A stretch of DNA of 64,000 nt, taken from contig CAWAGP010000002.1 of NCBI GenBank assembly GCA_963781705.1, forward strand, positions 62,001 to 126,000. Direction: 5' to 3'. Shown here piece after piece: positions 41,579 through 50,083 of this stretch. Source of the stretch: JALYGJ01 sp963781705. Its GTDB lineage: Bacteria > Chloroflexota > Limnocylindria > Limnocylindrales > CSP1-4. Within the stretch, counting starts at the first letter, position 1. The number at the start of each line of letters is the position of its first letter. The position numbers were made by a program, and so were the translations under genes. The notes under the pieces were generated by a model, which saw nothing but the letters and a program-made list of their open reading frames with translations, was not told where the DNA came from and did no database searches.

Positions 41579-42409
41579 ATGATTCTTCGAAACGCGGCAC
41601 GTATCGCACTCGCTCTGGTGGTCGGCTTGATGCTGCCCGCCTTAATGCCGGTGACGCCAGCCGACGCGCTCGTCGGCGGTCACACGACAGCCAACACCGG
41701 CGGCTTCGTCGTCGCGCTGACCTACCGCGCCTGGCACGGCGGCAGCGCCGCCGACCGCGAGTTTTGCAGCGGCACGCTGATCGATCGTGAGTGGGTATTG
41801 ACCGCGGCGCATTGCCTGGCCGACGGAACGAAGCCGCGCGACTACGAGATCGTCCTCGGCCGGACGCGGCTGTCAGCGGGCGGCGGCGAGATCATCGAGC
41901 CCGCTCAGCAGTTCATCCAGCCGCGCTACCGACGCTCGGGCAATGCCGGCCACGACATCGCACTCGTCCACCTGGCCCGGGCCGCGGCCGAAACGCCGGC
42001 GCCCGTCGCGAGCAAGGCGCTGGCTCCCCTTTGGGCGCCGGGGCGAAACCTCCTCGTCTTGGGTTGGGGCTACACCTGTGTCGCCGAGACCGTTGCCTGC
42101 CAGGGCGACGACCTGCAGGCGGACGCTTCGCGGGTCAGGACCGACGCTGCTTGCATTCGCGCCGTGGGCCGGATCAACCGAGCGACTGAGATGTGCACCA
42201 AGACGAGAGGCGTCACACTGGGCGGCGGCGACAGCGGCGGTCCGGCGGTGATCGAAACGAACGGCGGTCCGCGCCTGGTGGCGGTGAACAGCTGGGGCGA
42301 GATCAACCGTCGTCGTCGATCTGTGATTGGTGGCTGGATGGGCTACGCCGAGGTCGCCGACTCGAGTCTCGCGACCTGGATCAGCAATACGATAGCCGCC
42401 GTTCGCTGA
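41579..42409 (+). CDS. Secreted trypsin-like serine protease (S1)
   Basis: A 276-residue protease with a signal peptide ending around residue 30 (MPVTPADA). The chymotrypsin-fold triad is complete: His78 in VLTAAHCL, Asp126 in GHDIALVHL and Ser219 in GGGDSGGPAV. Cysteines suitable for disulfides flank the active site. There is no obvious propeptide, and the mature N-terminus LVGGHTTANTGGFVVAL resembles the IVGG activation end. Export outside the cell is likely. Substrate unknown. Confidence 0.9.
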   Translation: MILRNAARIALALVVGLMLPALMPVTPADALVGGHTTANTGGFVVALTYRAWHGGSAADREFCSGTLIDREWVLTAAHCLADGTKPRDYEIVLGRTRLSAGGGEIIEPAQQFIQPRYRRSGNAGHDIALVHLARAAAETPAPVASKALAPLWAPGRNLLVLGWGYTCVAETVACQGDDLQADASRVRTDAACIRAVGRINRATEMCTKTRGVTLGGGDSGGPAVIETNGGPRLVAVNSWGEINRRRRSVIGGWMGYAEVADSSLATWISNTIAAVR

Positions 42410-42410
42410 C

Positions 42411-42430
42411 GGCCGCGCCCTAGCGCGGCC
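42411..42430. terminator. Hairpin between convergent genes
   Basis: A perfect 8-bp stem, GGCCGCGC/GCGCGGCC, with loop CCTA fills the 21-base gap between the protease stop and the opposing zinc-ribbon stop. No T-run follows on either strand, so it may act as a bidirectional hairpin barrier rather than a classical terminator. Confidence 0.5.
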
Positions 42431-42676
42431 CTAGTCGCGCCGCTCACCTCGCTTGTCTGTCGCGGCACGGAAGGCCGCCACGTCCGGCCACTCCGCGCCG
42501 CAGGCCGCGCAGCCAATGGCCGGCTCCTGCTCGGGGTGCACGTCGCCAAAGCCGAGCATGTCGTCGTAGGGACGCACGCCGGTCACGTCGATTACGGGGA
42601 AGTAGAGCAGGTGCAGGGTGTGTTGCCCGCACACGGGACACGTCTCCTGTGATCGGGTGCTGTCGCTGTCGGTCAT
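42431..42676 (-). CDS. Small zinc-ribbon protein
   Basis: An 81-residue soluble protein with CPVCGQHTLHLLYFPVI and a second pair CAACGAEW, enough for one zinc ribbon. The ATG overlaps the cinA stop (ATGA), so it is the last gene of the cinA unit. No named family is recognised. It could be a protein-protein or nucleic-acid adapter. Confidence 0.65.
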   Translation of the reverse strand: MTDSDSTRSQETCPVCGQHTLHLLYFPVIDVTGVRPYDDMLGFGDVHPEQEPAIGCAACGAEWPDVAAFRAATDKRGERRD

Positions 42677-43830
42677 TTCGTCTGCTCCTGCCGCAGCCAC
42701 TCCCAGAGAACTGCGCAGGCGACCGTCGCCGCCCGTTGGCGGCCCGCCTCGCCAGCCAGGAAGGCCACCCGCTCGAACTCGGTGACGCCGTCGGCCGAAG
42801 CGACCGCGACGCGCAGGTGCGTGTCGCGCGACTGGCGGACCAACAGTGCCATACCGATATCAGCGTGCCAAGCACCGCGTGCAGCCAGCGCCGCGTGGCG
42901 CACGTCCGCGCTGGCCGGCAGGACCTCGCCGTGGACCAGGAAGGGCGTCGCGCCGAGCAGGGCCAGCAGCTGCCCGCCACTACCCGTCTCGACGGTCGCG
43001 ACAGTACGTGCGGCCAGGGCGGCGGTGAGCGTTTCTGACCATGACGCGTCGCCGTCGGCGAATACGTACCGACCGATGCGCTCGCGGAGCTCCGAGATCG
43101 TGCGGTCGACCAACTCCTGCGCGGTCGATGCTCCGTCGGAAGTTGCTGACACGACCACGTCGACGGCTTCCGCGCGGGCGTACGTCGCCACCTGCGGATT
43201 TGCCGTTCTGAGCACACCCTCGCCGATCAACGGCACCAGGGCCGATTCGCCCACGCCAGTCAGGCGCAGCGTGTGCGACGCGCGATCGACGCCCAGTCCC
43301 TGTGCGTGCAAAGCGGGGAGGGCGTGCTCGTGCCACATCGGCCGCATCTCGCGGGGTGGGCCGGGCAGGGCGACGATGAGCCGGCCACCGGGCGCCTCGA
43401 CCAGCCAGCCCGGTGCGGAGCCGTGGTTGTTGGGCAGCGCCCTCGCGCCGGCGATCAGCCATGCCTGCTTGCGGTTTGCCTCGGGCATCGGCGCGCCGCG
43501 GCGGTTGAACAGCTCTTCCACCCAGGTGAGCAGCGCGGCGTCGACATACGGCTCCAGGTCGCATGCAGCAGCAATCGCTTCCCGCGTCAGATCGTCCGGC
43601 GTGGGACCAAGCCCGCCGGTCGAAACCACCAGGTCCGCGCGTCCGAGCGCCGCGTGAAAAGCCTCTGCGACCACCTTCAGGTCATCCGGCAGCGCGGTCG
43701 CGCGCAGGATGCGGACGCCGCTCGCGGTCAGCTCGCGTGCCAGGTCGCCGGAGTTCGTGTCGCGCGTGGCGCCCGTGGTGAGCTCGGTGCCGACGGCGAT
43801 GATCTCCGCCGTCGCGATCGGCTGCTGCAT
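42673..43830 (-). CDS. CinA-family protein with degenerate deamidase domain
   Basis: A 385-residue protein. Residues 5-170 are a MoaB/MogA-like domain with EIIAVGTELTTGATRDTNS and STGGLGPTPDDLTREA, as in CinA. The middle domain follows. In the C-terminal NMN-deamidase (PncC) domain, the catalytic AESCTGG is VETGSGG here (residues 280-286), and the Tyr-x-x-x-x-Lys block is also missing. Deamidase activity is therefore doubtful, while the N-terminal pyrophosphatase-type domain may still work. TAACGT lies 6 bases before the ATG. Confidence 0.85.
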   Translation of the reverse strand: MQQPIATAEIIAVGTELTTGATRDTNSGDLARELTASGVRILRATALPDDLKVVAEAFHAALGRADLVVSTGGLGPTPDDLTREAIAAACDLEPYVDAALLTWVEELFNRRGAPMPEANRKQAWLIAGARALPNNHGSAPGWLVEAPGGRLIVALPGPPREMRPMWHEHALPALHAQGLGVDRASHTLRLTGVGESALVPLIGEGVLRTANPQVATYARAEAVDVVVSATSDGASTAQELVDRTISELRERIGRYVFADGDASWSETLTAALAARTVATVETGSGGQLLALLGATPFLVHGEVLPASADVRHAALAARGAWHADIGMALLVRQSRDTHLRVAVASADGVTEFERVAFLAGEAGRQRAATVACAVLWEWLRQEQTK

Positions 43831-43836
43831 GGGTCC

Positions 43837-43842
43837 ACGTTA
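43837..43842 (-). promoter_or_regulatory. -10 box TAACGT of cinA
   Basis: On the minus strand TAACGT is followed by GGACCC and then ATG 43830, matching the 6-base spacing seen at recO and other first genes. Confidence 0.43.
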
Positions 43843-43902
43843 CGGCACGCACGGGCGTCGAGCATGTTCATGCATCGAGGTTGACTCAGGCGGCAAAATC
43901 TG

Positions 43903-43929
43903 TTAGCAATCTCCCACTGAGAGTGCTAA
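43903..43929 (+). promoter_or_regulatory. CIRCE element (HrcA operator) upstream of groEL
   Basis: TTAGCAATC, 9 bases, GAGTGCTAA. The right arm is the exact consensus and the left arm differs by one base. TTGACT (43881-43886) could be the -35 box, with the -10 lying over the left arm, so HrcA binding would block initiation. The start codon of groEL is 82 bases downstream. Confidence 0.93.
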
Positions 43930-44011
43930 CCAAAGGTCAGCGTCGCCGCCCAGCTGGCGCGGCCGCCGACCGGCCCCAAATCCAGTCAGCGAGAGAGGAT
44001 GCCGACAGACC

Positions 44012-45652
44012 ATGGCCAAGTTGATTACCTATGACGAGGACGCCCGCGCGGCGATGAAGCGCGGCATGGACGCGCTCGCCGAAGCGGTCAAGACGACGCT
44101 CGGGCCAAAGGGCCGCAACGTCGCGCTGGACAAGAAGTACGGCTCGCCGACGGTCACGCACGATGGTGTCACCGTCGCCAAGGACATCGAGCTCGAAGAT
44201 CCGTTCGAGAACATGGGCGCGCAGCTGCTCAAGGAGGCGGCGACCAAGACGGAGGACGTCGCCGGTGACGGCACGACGACCGCCACCGTGCTCGCCCAGG
44301 CGATCGTGACCGAGGGCCTCAAGAACGTCGCCAGCGGTGCCAACCCGATGCAGATGAAGCTCGGCATCGACAAGGCGGCCGAAACCGTCGCCAACGCGAT
44401 CAAGAAGGCGGCCCAGCCGGTCAAGGGCCACGATGAGATCGCCCAGGTGGCGACCGTCAGCGCGGCAGACGCGGAGATCGGCGACCTCATCGCCGAGGTG
44501 ATGGACAAGGTCGGCAAGGACGGCGTCATCACCGTCGAAGAGTCGCGCACGATGGCTTTCGAGACCGAGTACGTCGAAGGCATGCAGTTCGACCGCGGCT
44601 ACACCAGCGCCTACTTCGTGACCGACACCAACCGCATGGAGGCCGCGCTCGAGGATCCGCACATCCTGATCACGGACAAGAAGATCAGCGCGATCGCCGA
44701 CATCCTGCCGACGCTCGAGAAGCTGCTGCAGACCGGACGCAAGGACCTCCTGATCCTCGCCGAGGACGTCGACGGCGAGGCGCTGTCGACGCTCGTCCTC
44801 AACAAGCTGCGCGGCGTGCTGAACGTGCTTGCCGTCAAGGCGCCCGGCTTCGGCGATCGGCGCAAGGAGATGCTGCGCGACATCGCCATCCTGACCGGCG
44901 GCACGGTCATCAGCGAGGAGCTCGGGCGCAAGCTCGACTCAGTCAGCCTCGAAGACCTGGGTCGCGCCCGGCGCGTGGTCGCCAACAAGGACAACACCAC
45001 GATCATCGAGGGTCGCGGCTCGGAATCGGATATCGCCGGCCGGATCAAGCAGATCAAGTCGCAGATCGAGGACTCGACCTCCGACTATGACAAGGAGAAG
45101 CTCCAGGAGCGGATGGCCAAACTGTCCGGCGGCGTAGCGATCATCAAGGTTGGTGCCGGCACGGAGGTCGAGCTCAAGGAGAAGAAGCACCGCGTCGAGG
45201 ACGCTCTATCGGCGACGCGCTCGGCGGTCGAGGAGGGCATCGTGCCCGGCGGCGGCGTGGCGCTCATCAACGCCCAGTCGTCACTCGACGGCCTCAAGCT
45301 CGAGGGTGACGCCCAGCTCGGCGTAAGCATCGTGCGCAAGGCGCTCGAGGAGCCGCTCCGCCAGCTGGCCGAGAACGCCGGCATGAACGGATCGGTGGTG
45401 CTCGAGAACGTCCGGCGCCGCGCGGCGGAGGCGAAGAGCAAGACGCTCGGCTACGACGTGTTGCACGACGAGTACACCGACATGCTGGCGCGCGGCATCG
45501 TCGACCCGGCCAAGGTCACGCGATCGGCGGTCGAGAATGCCGCATCGATCGGCGCCATGGTGCTCACGACCGAAGTCATGGTCACCGACAAGCCCGAGCC
45601 GAAGCCGGCCATGCCGGCCATGCCGCCCGGCGGTGGTATGGGCGATTTCTAA
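44012..45652 (+). CDS. groL: Chaperonin GroEL
   Basis: A 546-residue 60 kDa chaperonin. Early blocks KTTLGPKGRNVALDKKYG and DGTTTATVLAQAI, the ATP-binding GDGTTT, and the flexible tail PPGGGMGDF (GGM-type) are all present. It forms tetradecamers that fold client proteins with GroES. No groES gene is found upstream or downstream in the window, so this is a monocistronic copy under CIRCE control; it may be a second groEL or the only one with groES elsewhere. Confidence 0.97.
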   Translation: MAKLITYDEDARAAMKRGMDALAEAVKTTLGPKGRNVALDKKYGSPTVTHDGVTVAKDIELEDPFENMGAQLLKEAATKTEDVAGDGTTTATVLAQAIVTEGLKNVASGANPMQMKLGIDKAAETVANAIKKAAQPVKGHDEIAQVATVSAADAEIGDLIAEVMDKVGKDGVITVEESRTMAFETEYVEGMQFDRGYTSAYFVTDTNRMEAALEDPHILITDKKISAIADILPTLEKLLQTGRKDLLILAEDVDGEALSTLVLNKLRGVLNVLAVKAPGFGDRRKEMLRDIAILTGGTVISEELGRKLDSVSLEDLGRARRVVANKDNTTIIEGRGSESDIAGRIKQIKSQIEDSTSDYDKEKLQERMAKLSGGVAIIKVGAGTEVELKEKKHRVEDALSATRSAVEEGIVPGGGVALINAQSSLDGLKLEGDAQLGVSIVRKALEEPLRQLAENAGMNGSVVLENVRRRAAEAKSKTLGYDVLHDEYTDMLARGIVDPAKVTRSAVENAASIGAMVLTTEVMVTDKPEPKPAMPAMPPGGGMGDF

Positions 45653-45662
45653 GGTCTGTCCT

Positions 45663-45689
45663 GCCAGGCGGCCGCGTCGGCCGCCTGGC
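45663..45689 (+). terminator. Hairpin after groEL
   Basis: An 11-bp perfect stem (45663-45673 with 45679-45689) and a 5-nt loop, beginning 10 bases after the groEL stop. The T-run of a classical terminator is missing, so efficiency is uncertain. Confidence 0.6.
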
Positions 45690-45768
45690 GTTAGCTACGA
45701 AGCGATGAAAGTGGGCATGGGCCGTTCGGCGCTTGACGGGCCACGTCCCAACAGGCAAGCATGAACAG

Positions 45769-46407
45769 GTGGCACCGCTCGAGTCCTCCGGCTTTGCCGA
45801 TTTCGATCGCATGGCCGACCTGTTCAGGCGCACTCGCGAATTGCTCGACCTCGCCACGGTGACGAGCGAAGTGTCCGATGCCGCGGCTGAGGTGCTGGCC
45901 ACCGAAACGCTGCCCCATGTCGAGGACATCGAGGAGGGCTTCCGCGTCTGGTTGCGCGCCGGCACATCCGAGCTGGCCGAGATGCGCGCCCTGCTGAAGC
46001 GCGCCGGGGTGAACGACAACGGCCCGCGCACGGCCGCCGAACGGCGCGCGGCACTGGTCGAGGCGATGCACGAACTCGGCGCACCGTCCGCGGCACAGCC
46101 GGAGATCGTCCCCGCACCCGCTCGCGCCCTGGCCGCGCTGCAGCACGCGCGGTTGGTGTTCGCACTGCTCCCCGCGACGCCGAGCGACGCGGTCCACTAT
46201 CCGGTCGGCCTGCGCAGCTACGGCGACATCGCCGCGCCGCGCGGCGCCATCGACCTGGCCGAGCGCATCGAGGAGCTCGAGCGCAGCGTGTGGGCGCTGG
46301 CCACGCGGCACCTGCCGCGCCTGAGCGACGGCCGCTACCGGCGCACCTACGGTTTCTTCGACACCGCCGCGCGACTGGCAACCGGCGGCTTCGTGGCCGG
46401 CGCATGA
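45769..46407 (+). CDS. Hypothetical helical protein, unknown function
   Basis: A 212-residue soluble protein, mainly helical, with a Leu/Arg/Glu-rich pattern. The N-terminal segment MADLFRRTRELLDLATVTSEV suggests amphipathic helices, and the last 30 residues are GRYRRTYGFFDTAARLATGG. No cysteines or catalytic motifs are visible. GTG 45769 is chosen; TTG 45733 is possible, and neither has a good ribosome site. It overlaps the next gene by ATGA, and the three genes 45769-47698 form one unit. Confidence 0.6.
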   Translation: MAPLESSGFADFDRMADLFRRTRELLDLATVTSEVSDAAAEVLATETLPHVEDIEEGFRVWLRAGTSELAEMRALLKRAGVNDNGPRTAAERRAALVEAMHELGAPSAAQPEIVPAPARALAALQHARLVFALLPATPSDAVHYPVGLRSYGDIAAPRGAIDLAERIEELERSVWALATRHLPRLSDGRYRRTYGFFDTAARLATGGFVAGA

Positions 46408-47228
46408 GTGCTTCGGGCGCCGACCGGCCGCGCGGGCTGGGCGAGCAATTCGGCCAGACGCGTGCGTCGTTCATGGCGCTCATGCACGCTCACATCGACC
46501 TGCTGCGGGCCGAGATCTCGGAGATCCTGGGCGTCGTCAAGCAGATAGCGGCGGGCGCGGGCATTGCCCTGGTCTTTGCGTTCTTGATGGCCAACATGCT
46601 CTACATCGGTGGCTTCCTCTTCACCGGGGAGTGGCTGTTCGGATCGATGGGCTGGGGTTTCGCCCAGGGCGTGCTGCTGGCGTTGGCCGTGATCGTCATC
46701 GCGCTCCTGACGATCCTCGGTGTGCGCGCACGCACCTTTGCCGTCGCGTTCCTGCTGTCCGTGCTCATCGGCGTGGTGGCGGGCGTAGTGATCGGCCTCA
46801 ACTGGACCTACAACGGTGCCGACTACATCGCCGGGCAGCTCGCCGAGCCATTCAACACGAGTGGTTTCGTGGCGGCGCTGACGGGCGCCGTTATCGGCGC
46901 GCTGCTGTTCATCGTCGTGGTGTTGGCGCTCGGCGGTCGACTGCTCGGTGCGCTGGGCGGGATGTTCATGGGCGTCCTCATCGGCGCACTGGTTGGCTGG
47001 CTGATGGGCGGCGCGCCGTGGACCTGGCCGCCGGCGGCCGGCTTCGCGCTCACGTTCGGCCTGGCGCTCTGGCCGATCCTGTGCGTGGTGCTCGGCTGGC
47101 GTGGCATCGACCTGGAGAAGCGCTTCGGCGGGTTGTACCCGCGGCAGTCGATCGAAGCGGCGAATGAGACGAAGGCGTGGCTGGAGGAACAATGGCGGAC
47201 ACGACGGCCGAAGCTCGGCGCGAAGTAA
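46404..47228 (+). CDS. Multi-pass membrane protein with YqjE/holin-III-like N-terminus
   Basis: A 274-residue protein. An amphipathic region ALMHAHIDLLRAEISEILG precedes a first hydrophobic pair (about 50-100) resembling the YqjE/holin superfamily III fold, followed by further transmembrane segments rich in Gly and Ala, about six in all. The C-terminal 35 residues are charged. It is not a phage gene by context: no phage genes are near. Likely envelope-associated, with the helical protein upstream and the DUF3618-like protein downstream. Confidence 0.65.
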   Translation: MSASGADRPRGLGEQFGQTRASFMALMHAHIDLLRAEISEILGVVKQIAAGAGIALVFAFLMANMLYIGGFLFTGEWLFGSMGWGFAQGVLLALAVIVIALLTILGVRARTFAVAFLLSVLIGVVAGVVIGLNWTYNGADYIAGQLAEPFNTSGFVAALTGAVIGALLFIVVVLALGGRLLGALGGMFMGVLIGALVGWLMGGAPWTWPPAAGFALTFGLALWPILCVVLGWRGIDLEKRFGGLYPRQSIEAANETKAWLEEQWRTRRPKLGAK

Positions 47229-47698
47229 GCGACGCTCGGCAGGCTGCCGAACACCAGCTCGACGAGCTGGCCGCTTCGGCGCGCTCGGCGATCGACATCC
47301 CCGCCAAAGTGCGCCGCAACCCGGCACGCACTGTCGGGCTGGCATCTGGCGCGGCGTTCCTGCTGCTCGGCGGTCCGCGGCGAGTCGCCCGCGCGGCCGA
47401 GAAGCGCTTCTTCCCCGCGCGCGCCACGCGGCCGCCAAAGGTCGTGCCGCGCGACATCGAGCGGACCCTCGAGCGACTGCCTGAGCAGGATCAGGAACTG
47501 ATCAGCGCCCACCTCGAGCGGGATTTCGCCGCCTACCTGCGCCGCGAGCACGCCAAGGACCCGGCTGGACCGCGGCAGTCAGCCTGGAAGACGTACGACC
47601 TGCTGCTCGCCACGGTAGGCGCGCGTGCAGCGCGTGAGCTGACCAAGCGGCTGTTCGAGCCGCAGCCCGAACCCGGCGACGAGGCGCATCGCAAATAG
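47192..47698 (+). CDS. Hypothetical protein with N-terminal DUF3618-like segment
   Basis: A 168-residue protein overlapping the preceding gene by 37 bases; GGAGG lies 4 bases before ATG 47192. Residues 1-60 have the pattern of membrane-proximal proteins with a short hydrophobic stretch TVGLASGAAFLLLGG. The rest is basic and helical (RDIERTLERLPEQDQELISAHLERD). It probably binds the membrane peripherally. No enzymatic motif is seen. Confidence 0.6.
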   Translation: MADTTAEARREVSDARQAAEHQLDELAASARSAIDIPAKVRRNPARTVGLASGAAFLLLGGPRRVARAAEKRFFPARATRPPKVVPRDIERTLERLPEQDQELISAHLERDFAAYLRREHAKDPAGPRQSAWKTYDLLLATVGARAARELTKRLFEPQPEPGDEAHRK

Positions 47699-47787
47699 CG
47701 CGCCGGGTCGGGATGCTAACGTCGCGCCAGACGTAGCTTCAGCGGCGGCGATCTGCCGGAACCGAAGGCATGTAGCCGCGCGGACGT

Positions 47788-47875
47788 GGGCGAGTGGTGA
47801 AATGGCAGACACGCCAGCCTTAGGAGCTGGTGTCGCGTAAGCGACGTGTCGGTTCGAATCCGACCTCGCCCACCA
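47788..47875 (+). tRNA. tRNA-Leu (anticodon TAG)
   Basis: An 88-nt gene. The acceptor stem GGGCGAG pairs with CTCGCCC, and discriminator A and the CCA end are encoded (47873-47875). The anticodon loop CTTAGGA between CCAGC and GCTGG gives anticodon TAG. A long variable arm (GTCGCGTAAGCGAC) is the class II feature of tRNA-Leu, and the T loop is GTTCGAATC. Confidence 0.95.
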
Positions 47876-47892
47876 GGCTCGTCAGGGAGGGT

Positions 47893-48603
47893 CTAGTTCG
47901 TGCCGGCGAGCTGACTCATCAGCCGCCGCATGTTGACCGTGCCGCGAACATTGAGTCCGGACGCCGAGACCCAGGCTTCGTCGAGTTGCCACGGGTCGGA
48001 CGGCGCGGCCTGGGCGAGCACTATCGCGTCCCCCAGGCCGGTGTCGAGCAGCAGCGCGCCGCTGCTGACTGTCAGCCTGGCAGTTCCCTGAAGACCGTGC
48101 GCCGCCACGGTGACCCCGGCATCGCTGAATGTGACGCCGTCGAGCGCCACGCCCTGCCGCCGGGCGACTGCCATGATCAGGTTCTGGGCCTGATCGACCG
48201 AGAGACGGCCGGTCGTGCTCGCCGCATCGGCAGGGCCGCTGACGTCCACCGTGTCGACCGTCAGCGTCGCGTCCTTCGTCGTCAGCGAGACGTCGTGCAG
48301 CTCGCCCGAGATCGATTCGAAGGTCCGATCGAAGAGCGCCACGTCGTGCAATGTGAGCTGCAGGCTGCCGATCTCGGCCGGCGACTCGGTGATGTTGCTC
48401 GCATCGATCTCCACGCTCCGCGCACGCCCGAAGACGAGACCGGGATCGAAGAGGCCGACGCTTACCTGCACGCTGTCCGCCGCGAGGCCCGCGTCGCGCA
48501 CCTGTTGGGTGAGGAGCGGACCGAGCGCGAGTGGCAGCGCCACCAGCACGAGTACGGCCACGAGTGCAACGAACAGCAGCGCAAACCGGAGAAAGCCGCC
48601 CAC
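47893..48603 (-). CDS. DUF2993 (LmeA-like) membrane-anchored protein
   Basis: A 236-residue protein with an N-terminal uncleaved signal/membrane helix (LRFALLFVALVAVLVLVALPLALGP, residues 5-29) followed by an extracytoplasmic beta-rich domain: SVQVSVGLFDPGLVFGRARSVEI and ADSVQVSV-type repeats as in DUF2993. In mycobacteria a member, LmeA, acts in lipid-linked mannose polymer maintenance. Start GTG 48603 faces the divergent tig promoter. Function here is inferred from the family only. Confidence 0.78.
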   Translation of the reverse strand: MGGFLRFALLFVALVAVLVLVALPLALGPLLTQQVRDAGLAADSVQVSVGLFDPGLVFGRARSVEIDASNITESPAEIGSLQLTLHDVALFDRTFESISGELHDVSLTTKDATLTVDTVDVSGPADAASTTGRLSVDQAQNLIMAVARRQGVALDGVTFSDAGVTVAAHGLQGTARLTVSSGALLLDTGLGDAIVLAQAAPSDPWQLDEAWVSASGLNVRGTVNMRRLMSQLAGTN

Positions 48604-48608
48604 GCCCC

Positions 48609-48614
48609 TATACT
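48609..48614 (+). promoter_or_regulatory. -10 box TATACT of the tig-clpP unit
   Basis: TATACT stands 11 bases before ATG 48626 and 35 before ATG 48650, in the small gap between the divergent DUF2993 and tig genes. The same TATACTCG octamer occurs before clpX. Confidence 0.5.
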
Positions 48615-48649
48615 CGTTGCTCCCAATGATCGATGCCGAGAATGGCCGC

Positions 48650-50083
48650 ATGAAGGTCACCACGCGACCCGCAGAGCGCAGTACCGTCGTGCTCGAGGTG
48701 GAGTTTCCGCCCGAGCAGGTACGGCGCGCGGTCGAAGAGTCCGTGCGCCATCTTTCGCGGCGAACCAAGGTTCCCGGCTTTCGCCCGGGCAAGGCGCCGC
48801 GGCCGTTGCTCGAGCGCGCGCTGGGCATCCAGCGTGACGATCCAGCGGCCCCCAACGCGTTGTATGACGACGCCAAGGAGCACCTCTTCGAACGCTCGGT
48901 GATCGAAGCCGTCCGCGACAAGGATCTCGACGTCCTGGCGGTGCCCGAACCGGTGTGGCTCGAGTTCGGCGAGGTGGGCGGCGCGCACTATCGCGTTGCG
49001 TTGCCGCTGCGACCGGAAGTGAAAGTCGGTGCATACACCGACTATCCGTTTGGCATCACCATTGACGAGATCAACGACGAGTCCGTCGACAAGGTGGTCG
49101 AGCAACTGCGCGACCAGCAGGCGAGCCTCGTGCCGGTCGATGAGCGCGCCGCGCAGGACGCCGACTATGCGGTGATCTCCTTCTCGGGCTCGCGTCAGGG
49201 CGTGCCGGTCGAGGGTGCCCAGTCGGAGCGGACGCCGCTGATCATCGGCCGCGAGCGCTTCATTCCCGGTTTCGAGGCCCAACTGGTGGGGCTGCGCGAA
49301 GGCGACCAGAAGAAGTTCCCGCTCAAGTTCCCCGACGACTACGGCGAAGCCGGGCTGGCCGGACAGCAGGTCGACTTCGACGTGACCCTGCTTGAGTTGC
49401 GCGAGAAGCGGCTGCCGTCCGCGGACGATGATTTCGCGCGGTCAATGGGCTCGTATGTCGACCTGGCCGCCTTGCGCGCCGAGATCCGTCGACGGCTCGA
49501 GCGCAACGCGCTCGACCGCGCCCGGCACGTCTTCGCCGACCGGATCATCGAGTTCGCGGTGGGCAACGCGACGCTCGAGCTGCCCGATCTGCTGGTCGAG
49601 CGCGAGCTCGAGGTGATGCTCGATGAGCTGCGCGTGCGGCTCGCCGAACAGGGCATCGGCTTCGACGAATACATGAAGGCGACCGAGCGCGACGAAGCCA
49701 AGCTGCTCGAGGAATACCGGCCCGACGCCGAACGGCGGGTGAAGACGCTGCTCGTGCTGTCACAGATCGCCGAGCTCGAGGCGGTCGAAATCAGTGACGC
49801 CGAGCTCGAGGCGGAAGTGGCCCGGTCGCGCGAGAGCTATGTCGGCAACCCCAAGCTCGTCGCCTATCTGGAATCCGAACGTGGCCGCAATTACACGCGC
49901 TCCCTGTTGCGCCGCTCGAAGACGGTCGAGCTGCTCATCGATCGCTGGATCGAGGAGCATCCCGAGTTCGCCAACGTGCAGCATCTGCACGACGACGGAT
50001 CCCCCGGCGAGGGACAATTGATGGCCCCCGGCGAAGTGCCGGCAGTGGCGCAGGGTGCGGAACTCGAGAAAGGAACCGGCTGA
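48650..50083 (+). CDS. tig: Trigger factor
   Basis: A 477-residue ribosome-associated chaperone. The ribosome-binding signature VPGFRPGKAPRPLLERALG is near residue 48, the FKBP-type prolyl isomerase domain occupies about 150-240 (FIPGFEAQLVGLREGDQKKFPLKFP), and a long helical C-terminal domain follows. ATG 48650 fits the family N-terminus (MKVTTRPAE...). ATG 48626 would add eight residues and would be nearly leaderless from TATACT. The stop overlaps clpP (TGATG), giving the classical tig-clpP-clpX order. Confidence 0.95.
   Translation: MKVTTRPAERSTVVLEVEFPPEQVRRAVEESVRHLSRRTKVPGFRPGKAPRPLLERALGIQRDDPAAPNALYDDAKEHLFERSVIEAVRDKDLDVLAVPEPVWLEFGEVGGAHYRVALPLRPEVKVGAYTDYPFGITIDEINDESVDKVVEQLRDQQASLVPVDERAAQDADYAVISFSGSRQGVPVEGAQSERTPLIIGRERFIPGFEAQLVGLREGDQKKFPLKFPDDYGEAGLAGQQVDFDVTLLELREKRLPSADDDFARSMGSYVDLAALRAEIRRRLERNALDRARHVFADRIIEFAVGNATLELPDLLVERELEVMLDELRVRLAEQGIGFDEYMKATERDEAKLLEEYRPDAERRVKTLLVLSQIAELEAVEISDAELEAEVARSRESYVGNPKLVAYLESERGRNYTRSLLRRSKTVELLIDRWIEEHPEFANVQHLHDDGSPGEGQLMAPGEVPAVAQGAELEKGTG

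Noticed and set aside
46404..47228. Phage holin / prophage remnant
   Set aside because: The resemblance is limited to the generic YqjE/holin-III membrane fold; there are no phage genes, att sites or composition shift.
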